A stretch of 64,000 bases of DNA from positions 1 to 64,000 of the forward strand of contig CALEJT010000010.1 in the NCBI GenBank assembly GCA_937898685.1, read 5' to 3'. Under the pieces are notes generated by a model. It was given only the letters and a program-made list of their open reading frames with translations. It was not told the DNA's origin and ran no database searches. How positions within the stretch are numbered: the stretch's first letter is position 1; every line of letters begins with the position of its first letter. The DNA is from an uncultured Gammaproteobacteria bacterium (GTDB lineage: Bacteria > Pseudomonadota > Gammaproteobacteria > Pseudomonadales > Pseudohongiellaceae). Shown in pieces: positions 59,902-64,000 of this stretch. The translations under genes and the position numbers were made by a program.

Positions 59902-61013
59902 ATTCGCGACGCCGTTTTCTCAAGGGGCTGAGTGCCGCTGCACTCTTGCCGGCAATTCCAGGTCTGTCGCTGGCAGCGAGTGCGACCACCGACAAACGTT
60001 TCGTGCTGATCATCCTGCGCGGCGCCCTGGACGGTCTCGCCGCCGTGCAACCCTACGGCGATCCCGCGCTGCCAGGGCTCCGCGATTCGCTGCTGGTGCC
60101 GGACGAAGAGCTGCGCAAACTCGACAGCCACTTCGCGCTGCATCCTTCTCTCGCGCGTATGCATGGCTTGTATGAGTCGAAGGAACTCGAAGTATTCCAT
60201 GCCATCGCCACGCCCTATCGTGAGCGTTCGCACTTCGATGGTCAGAACGTCTTGGAAAGCGGCCTCGACAAGGTCGATCCCGGCGCCAGCGGTTGGCTCA
60301 ATCGTGTTGCCGCCCGCCTTGCCGCCGAACGTCCATCCGCCGTCGCTGTCGGACAGGTGCTGCCGCGTGTGTTGCATGGTCCGGCCAATGTGGCCTCGTG
60401 GACACCGGACACCTTGCCCGATCTCGAAGAAAGCATGCTGCAGCGCCTACAGCGTCTCTATCAGGAAGACGAGTTCCTCGGTCCACGTCTGCAGGCCGGG
60501 CTCTATTCGGAGCAGCTCGTCGGAGAAGACGAAGTTCAAGCCGCGAAGGCCGGCCAGAACCTGCCTCAGCTCGCACAGGTCGCGGCGCGTTTCCTCGCGG
60601 AAGAGGACGGTCCCGCCATCGCAGTGCTCGAAGGCGGCGGTTGGGACACGCACGTGAGTCAGGGCGCGGCCAAGGGAGGCCTGGCGAATCGATTGCGTGA
60701 GCTGGACTCGGCGGTGTGGGCTTTGCGGCAGGGACTGGGCGAACGTTGGGTCGATACGCAGGTGCTGATCGTGACCGAATTCGGCCGCACGGTGCGTGTC
60801 AACGGCACCGCCGGTACCGACCATGGCACGGCCTCCGTTGCATTTCGCCTCAGTGGCGCGAAGCAGGGCGGCAAGATCATCACCGAGTGGCCGGGACTGG
60901 CCTCGGGCTCGCTGCTCGACGGACGCGACCTGCGCCCCACGCGCGATCTACGTCAGCTCTATCGCGATGCGGTGGTACATTTGCTGGGTTCCGCCGAGGG
61001 CTTCGAAGTCTAG
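59898..61013 (+). CDS. DUF1501 family protein, Tat-exported
   Basis: A 371-residue DUF1501 protein with twin-arginine signal SRRRFLKGLSAAALLPAIPGLSLA. Segments KRFVLIILRGALDGLAAVQPYGDP, GGGWDTHVSQGAAKGGLANRLRELDSAV, LIVTEFGRTVRVNGTAGTDHGTASVAF are typical and resemble alkaline-phosphatase-superfamily metal sites (Asp, His). Translationally coupled to DUF1800. ATG 59898; the longer open frame upstream is a shadow of DUF1800. Confidence 0.9.
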   Translation: MNSRRRFLKGLSAAALLPAIPGLSLAASATTDKRFVLIILRGALDGLAAVQPYGDPALPGLRDSLLVPDEELRKLDSHFALHPSLARMHGLYESKELEVFHAIATPYRERSHFDGQNVLESGLDKVDPGASGWLNRVAARLAAERPSAVAVGQVLPRVLHGPANVASWTPDTLPDLEESMLQRLQRLYQEDEFLGPRLQAGLYSEQLVGEDEVQAAKAGQNLPQLAQVAARFLAEEDGPAIAVLEGGGWDTHVSQGAAKGGLANRLRELDSAVWALRQGLGERWVDTQVLIVTEFGRTVRVNGTAGTDHGTASVAFRLSGAKQGGKIITEWPGLASGSLLDGRDLRPTRDLRQLYRDAVVHLLGSAEGFEV

Positions 61014-61060
61014 GCGCCCTGATTCGACGAATTCATTCCAATGACGACAAGGAACCCCCT

Positions 61061-61411
61061 ATGCGCTACATGCTCCTGATCTACACTGATGAGAACGTCT
61101 GGGCGGAAGGCGAACGCGAAGCCTGCATGGAAGAATCCCGCCAGCTGTGCCACACCCTGAACAAAGAAGGCAGCTTCATCGCGGCCGCGCCTCTGCATCC
61201 CGTTGCCACCGCCACCAGCATTCGCGTGCGCCAGGGACAGACGCTCATCACCGATGGTCCCTTTGCCGAAACCCACGAACAGCTCGGTGGTTACTACCTC
61301 ATCGACGTGCCCGATCTCGATGCCGCCATCGCCATTGCCGGCCGCATTCCCGGCGCGCGCAAGGGGACGGTGGAAATCCGTCCGGTGATCGAACTGCCAG
61401 ACATGCCCTGA
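61061..61411 (+). CDS. YciI/DGPF-domain protein 1
   Basis: A 116-residue YciI-like protein: MRYMLLIYTDENVW at the start and ITDGPFAETHEQLGGYYLIDVPDLDAAIAIA with the DGPF motif. It has a ferredoxin-like fold and a conserved His and Asp, possibly an enzyme or sensor. 47 bp after DUF1501. DGPF proteins are the standard targets of ECF42 sigma factors, and one is encoded in this cluster. Confidence 0.9.
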   Translation: MRYMLLIYTDENVWAEGEREACMEESRQLCHTLNKEGSFIAAAPLHPVATATSIRVRQGQTLITDGPFAETHEQLGGYYLIDVPDLDAAIAIAGRIPGARKGTVEIRPVIELPDMP

Positions 61412-61437
61412 GCGGCGACGAAAATTTTTTCCTGCCC

Positions 61438-61466
61438 TGTCGATTTCGTTCGCGCTGCTGCGACTA
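61438..61466 (+). promoter_or_regulatory. ECF42-type promoter before the second YciI gene
   Basis: TGTCGA (61438-61443), 17 bp, then CGACTA (61461-61466). This fits the -35 TGTCGA and -10 CGA/TC reported for ECF42 targets upstream of DGPF genes. Confidence 0.6.
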
Positions 61467-61490
61467 AGCAGTGAACGCGGACTTAGTCGC
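61460..61490. repeat. 9 bp inverted repeat over the -10 region
   Basis: GCGACTAAG and CTTAGTCGC, perfect, 13 bp apart, covering the presumed -10 and start of the YciI promoter. It may be an operator or a 5' leader hairpin. Confidence 0.55.
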
Positions 61491-61524
61491 GCGCCCATCA
61501 ACCAGCATCAGTCAGGAGAGCACC

Positions 61525-61953
61525 ATGAAAGTCGTCGTATTCGTCAAAGCCACACCGAGTTCGGAGCAGGGCGTGCCACCGTCGCAGGAATTGCTCGAAC
61601 AGATGATGGCCTACAACCAGCAGTTGATAGAGGCCGGAATCATGAAGGGAGGCGATGGCCTCAAACCGAGTTCGCAGGCCGTTCGCATTCGCTTCTCGGG
61701 TGACTCACGCACCGTGATCGATGGGCCCTTTCCCGAAACCAAGGAGCTGGTGGCCGGCTATTGGTTGTGGGAAGTGAAGGACATGGCCGAAGCGATCGAG
61801 TGGGTCAAACGTTGTCCGAATCCCATGCCGGAAGATTCCGACATCGAGATCCGTCCCGTGATCGAACTCGAGGATTTCGGTGAGATCGTCACCGACGAGG
61901 TGCGCGCGAAGGATGCTGCGATGCGCGCAAAACTGGCCACCGAATCCAACTGA
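61525..61953 (+). CDS. YciI/DGPF-domain protein 2
   Basis: A 142-residue protein of the same family: MKVVVFVKATPSSEQG, VIDGPFPETKELVAGYWLWEVKDMAEAIEWVKRCP with DGPF, and EIRPVIELEDFGEIVTDEV at the end. ATG 61525 follows AGGAGAG. It has its own ECF42-like promoter and is followed after 16 bp by the VOC gene. Confidence 0.9.
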   Translation: MKVVVFVKATPSSEQGVPPSQELLEQMMAYNQQLIEAGIMKGGDGLKPSSQAVRIRFSGDSRTVIDGPFPETKELVAGYWLWEVKDMAEAIEWVKRCPNPMPEDSDIEIRPVIELEDFGEIVTDEVRAKDAAMRAKLATESN

Positions 61954-61969
61954 CACCGAGGACTCCACG

Positions 61970-62362
61970 ATGACCCGCATGATCTTCGTCAACCTGCCGG
62001 TGGCAGACCTGGAAGCAAGCAAAGCCTTCTACGCAGCACTCGGATTTGCCAACAATCCGCAGTACACCGACGACACCGCCGCGTGCATGGTGCTCAGCGA
62101 TACCATCTTCGTGATGCTGCTCACCAAGGAAAAATTCTCCTCGTTCTCACCGAATCCGGTGAGCGATGCGCACAAGGTGACCGAAGTGTTGAACGCCATC
62201 AGTTGTGACACGCGTGAAGAGGTCGATGCCCTCGTGCGCACTGCGGTGGCCGAAGGTGGCAGGACCTACAGCACACCGAAGGACTACGGCTTCATGTATC
62301 AGCATGGCTTCCAGGATCCCGACGGGCACGTCTGGGAATTGGTCTACATGCAGGCGGAGTAG
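61970..62362 (+). CDS. VOC (glyoxalase-like) protein
   Basis: A 130-residue vicinal-oxygen-chelate protein: MTRMIFVNLPVADLEASKAFYAALGF, then NPQYTDDTAACMVLSDTIFVMLLTKEKF and a C-terminal YGFMYQHGFQDPDGHVWELVYM. The ending DPDGHVWELVYM includes a Glu metal ligand. Such proteins occur with YciI genes in ECF42 clusters. Substrate unknown. Confidence 0.88.
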   Translation: MTRMIFVNLPVADLEASKAFYAALGFANNPQYTDDTAACMVLSDTIFVMLLTKEKFSSFSPNPVSDAHKVTEVLNAISCDTREEVDALVRTAVAEGGRTYSTPKDYGFMYQHGFQDPDGHVWELVYMQAE

Positions 62363-62378
62363 GAAGGAAAGGTCGTGC

Positions 62379-63308
62379 TCATTCGGGCACGGCGGAAGTC
62401 GGGGCTGCCGCTGCACCACTCGTGCGTGCGGCGCGCAGCCAACGACCAAGCACCACCCGGCGCCACCACACCACGACACCACTGACGGCCAGCACGGTCG
62501 GCACCAGGCTCACCAAGATCCAGGACCAGCGCGCCAGATCGCCGCTGCCGAAACGTGCGAAGTGCACGTCACGGAAGAAGCGCAGCAAACTGGAACTCGG
62601 CTGCGGGCCCTGCGGCACGTCGGTCATCCAGCGCAGGAGCTGCGGCAGTCCCAGTTGGATGCCCGACACACCCCAGGCGAACATCAGGATCAATCCCCAG
62701 AAGCCGAACACCGCATGCAGTTGCCACCACAGCGAGCGCTGCGTGCCGCGCTTGAGATAGAGCGCTTCCTGCCAACGTGCGCGACCCTGCCACCACAGAA
62801 TGAGGCCGGAGAGGCTCATCACCACGAACAGAAGTCCACCGGCGCCATTGAGCTGACGTCCGAGGCGACCCAGCGTGAGATCGTCGTGAATGTCGCCCAC
62901 CCATTCCACCGCCTTGATCGGCCAGGGGTTGGCGGGGCCGAGGTCGACGCCCCGATATTGATCGAAGTAGTGCGGGAAGTAGTTCGTGCCGTCGTTGATC
63001 ACGACATAGGTGGCGAGGTCGGGCGTATAACCTTCGATGGTGAAGCCGACGTTGAAACCGGCATAGACCTCACGCATGCGCGCCTGCAGTGCTTCACCCG
63101 TCAGCACCTCCGCATCCACGATGGGAACGACGTATTTCGGTTCGAACCATTGATAGAAGGGCGAGCGCAACAAGAGCGCCGTGCCGCTGATGCTGACTAT
63201 CAGCACATACAGACAAAAGCCGATGCCGAGCCAAAGGTGCAGTTGAAAGAGTAGGCGGCGCAGCCACAGAGTCTGAGGTGCACGCACCCAGCGTTGCCAA
63301 ACATTCAT
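62379..63308 (-). CDS. PepSY-associated membrane protein
   Basis: A 309-residue membrane protein with the PepSY-TM pattern: LRRLLFQLHLWLGIGFCLYVLIVSISGTALLL at the start, a periplasmic PepSY-like domain, WVGDIHDDLTLGRLGRQLNGAGGLLFVVMSLSGLILWW, then WWQLHAVFGFWGLILMFAWGVSGI and a last helix with SGVVVWWRRVVLGRW. Four helices with paired His suggest heme b or metal handling; related proteins act with siderophore or iron reductases. Start ATG 63308. Confidence 0.85.
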   Translation of the reverse strand: MNVWQRWVRAPQTLWLRRLLFQLHLWLGIGFCLYVLIVSISGTALLLRSPFYQWFEPKYVVPIVDAEVLTGEALQARMREVYAGFNVGFTIEGYTPDLATYVVINDGTNYFPHYFDQYRGVDLGPANPWPIKAVEWVGDIHDDLTLGRLGRQLNGAGGLLFVVMSLSGLILWWQGRARWQEALYLKRGTQRSLWWQLHAVFGFWGLILMFAWGVSGIQLGLPQLLRWMTDVPQGPQPSSSLLRFFRDVHFARFGSGDLARWSWILVSLVPTVLAVSGVVVWWRRVVLGRWLRAARTSGAAAAPTSAVPE

Positions 63309-63409
63309 GGGACACGGGACTCGCAAACGAAACGCCCCGCATTGTAGCCACAACCGTGGCTCCGTGTGTCCACCGTTCTGGTCAAAAGACGCAGGGAAAG
63401 TAAGCGCAC

Positions 63410-64000
63410 TCAGAGGCCGGCGACGGCGTAGTAGTAGCGCAGCTGCACGCGGTCCTCGTCGACCACGCGCCCGTTCTTGAACTTGGGCCGGAACTTGCCG
63501 GCGCGGATCGTGCGCAGCAGCTCGCGTTCGATGCGTGGATCGGCCGCCGTGCTTGCGAGAATTTCGGCGTTGGAGGCGGTGCCGTACTTGTTGAGATCGA
63601 AGGCGACGTCGATGTGGCCGATGTAGGAGCGTGGACGTTCGCTTTCGAAATAGACCTCGTCCGGCAAGCGCACCGGCATGCCGGCGGCGATGATGTTTTC
63701 CGCTTCCTGTTCCGGCACCTGCGCGTGGGTGAGCAGCTTCATCGCGTCTTCGTAGGTCTTCAAGGCCTCGGCACGACGACCATAGAGCAGGTACCAATCA
63801 CCCAAGGCCATCATGCGTTCGGCGATTGCATCGTAGTCAGGACGCTCGACCACGAAGCCATAGGCCACGGCACGTTCGAGTGCGGAACGGCCGCTGAGGA
63901 AGTGCAGCGTACTGCTGCGCTGCAAGATGCGTTCGAGGTCGGAAGGTGTCGCCGGAATCGGTGTGATGGGCAGATTTCTGAGCGATCGTTCCGTTTCGCG
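63410..64000 (-). CDS. TPR plus TonB-C-like protein, 5' end outside the window
   Basis: The frame is open from the window edge to 63410 (196 residues visible); the apparent TTG start at 63925 is probably internal. It has a TPR-like pair (YDAIAERMMALGDWYLLYGRRAEALKTYEDAMKLL) and a C-terminal domain, SYIGHIDVAFDLNKYGTASNAEIL and RELLRTIRAGKFRPKFKNGRVVDEDRVQLRYYYAV, like the TonB C-terminus. It might give energy to an outer-membrane receptor, or be an envelope-assembly protein. Confidence 0.65.
   Translation of the reverse strand, partial: RETERSLRNLPITPIPATPSDLERILQRSSTLHFLSGRSALERAVAYGFVVERPDYDAIAERMMALGDWYLLYGRRAEALKTYEDAMKLLTHAQVPEQEAENIIAAGMPVRLPDEVYFESERPRSYIGHIDVAFDLNKYGTASNAEILASTAADPRIERELLRTIRAGKFRPKFKNGRVVDEDRVQLRYYYAVAGL

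Overview
The window is GC-rich chromosomal DNA from a Gram-negative bacterium, most likely a gammaproteobacterium. The evidence is a GlrK-QseG-GlrR cassette, OpgGH glucan synthesis, a DUF2789 gene, a TonB-dependent receptor, an OmpA-type lipoprotein and many Tat or Sec exported proteins. The lineage cannot be fixed from the sequence alone. I see no rRNA, tRNA, CRISPR array, prophage or insertion sequence.

Layout. 1-5.6 kb: the 3' end of a TetR gene, an exported N-acyl-D-amino-acid deacylase-like enzyme behind a consensus sigma-54 promoter, an enoyl-CoA hydratase, a TetR/SnoaL-like pair with a palindromic operator, a thioredoxin-like protein and an SGNH hydrolase. 5.9-9.7 kb: opgG-opgH. 9.7-15.9 kb: a tight minus-strand operon of exported proteins (DUF1592/c-type cytochrome, DUF1552, ankyrin, MBL fold). 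16.1-20.4 kb: a very large permease-histidine kinase-receiver fusion overlapping a LuxR-type response regulator. 20.5-25 kb: extensin-like protein, PQQ quinohemoprotein dehydrogenase and a lipoprotein amidohydrolase. 25-28.5 kb: a GtrA/GT2/membrane glycosyltransferase operon.

28.7-41.2 kb is one minus-strand nitrogen block: porin, urtABCDE (urea ABC importer), ureDABCEFG (urease) and a 67-residue His-rich membrane protein. It is flanked by a divergent MBL-fold gene. 42-49.4 kb holds an OmpA-like lipoprotein, two SDR enzymes, a LysR regulator, DUF2789, a DUF6152 pair and small exported proteins.

49.7-53.9 kb carries glrK-qseG-glrR, followed directly by GlrR-type operators, an IHF site and a consensus sigma-54 promoter. 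These drive a gene-free stretch of about 540 nt that folds into many strong hairpins. I read it as an undescribed structured regulatory RNA and the best discovery candidate here. 53.9-64 kb: a TonB-dependent receptor, an ECF42-type sigma factor, a DUF1800/DUF1501 export pair, two YciI/DGPF proteins, a VOC protein, a PepSY membrane protein and a cut-off TPR/TonB-like gene.

A second regulatory theme is a 9-10 bp motif, TACGTCATT(T/G). I find it only in front of the hybrid kinase, ureD and the porin/MBL divergent promoter. It may be the target of the LuxR-type regulator, which would tie the permease-like kinase to urea uptake and hydrolysis.
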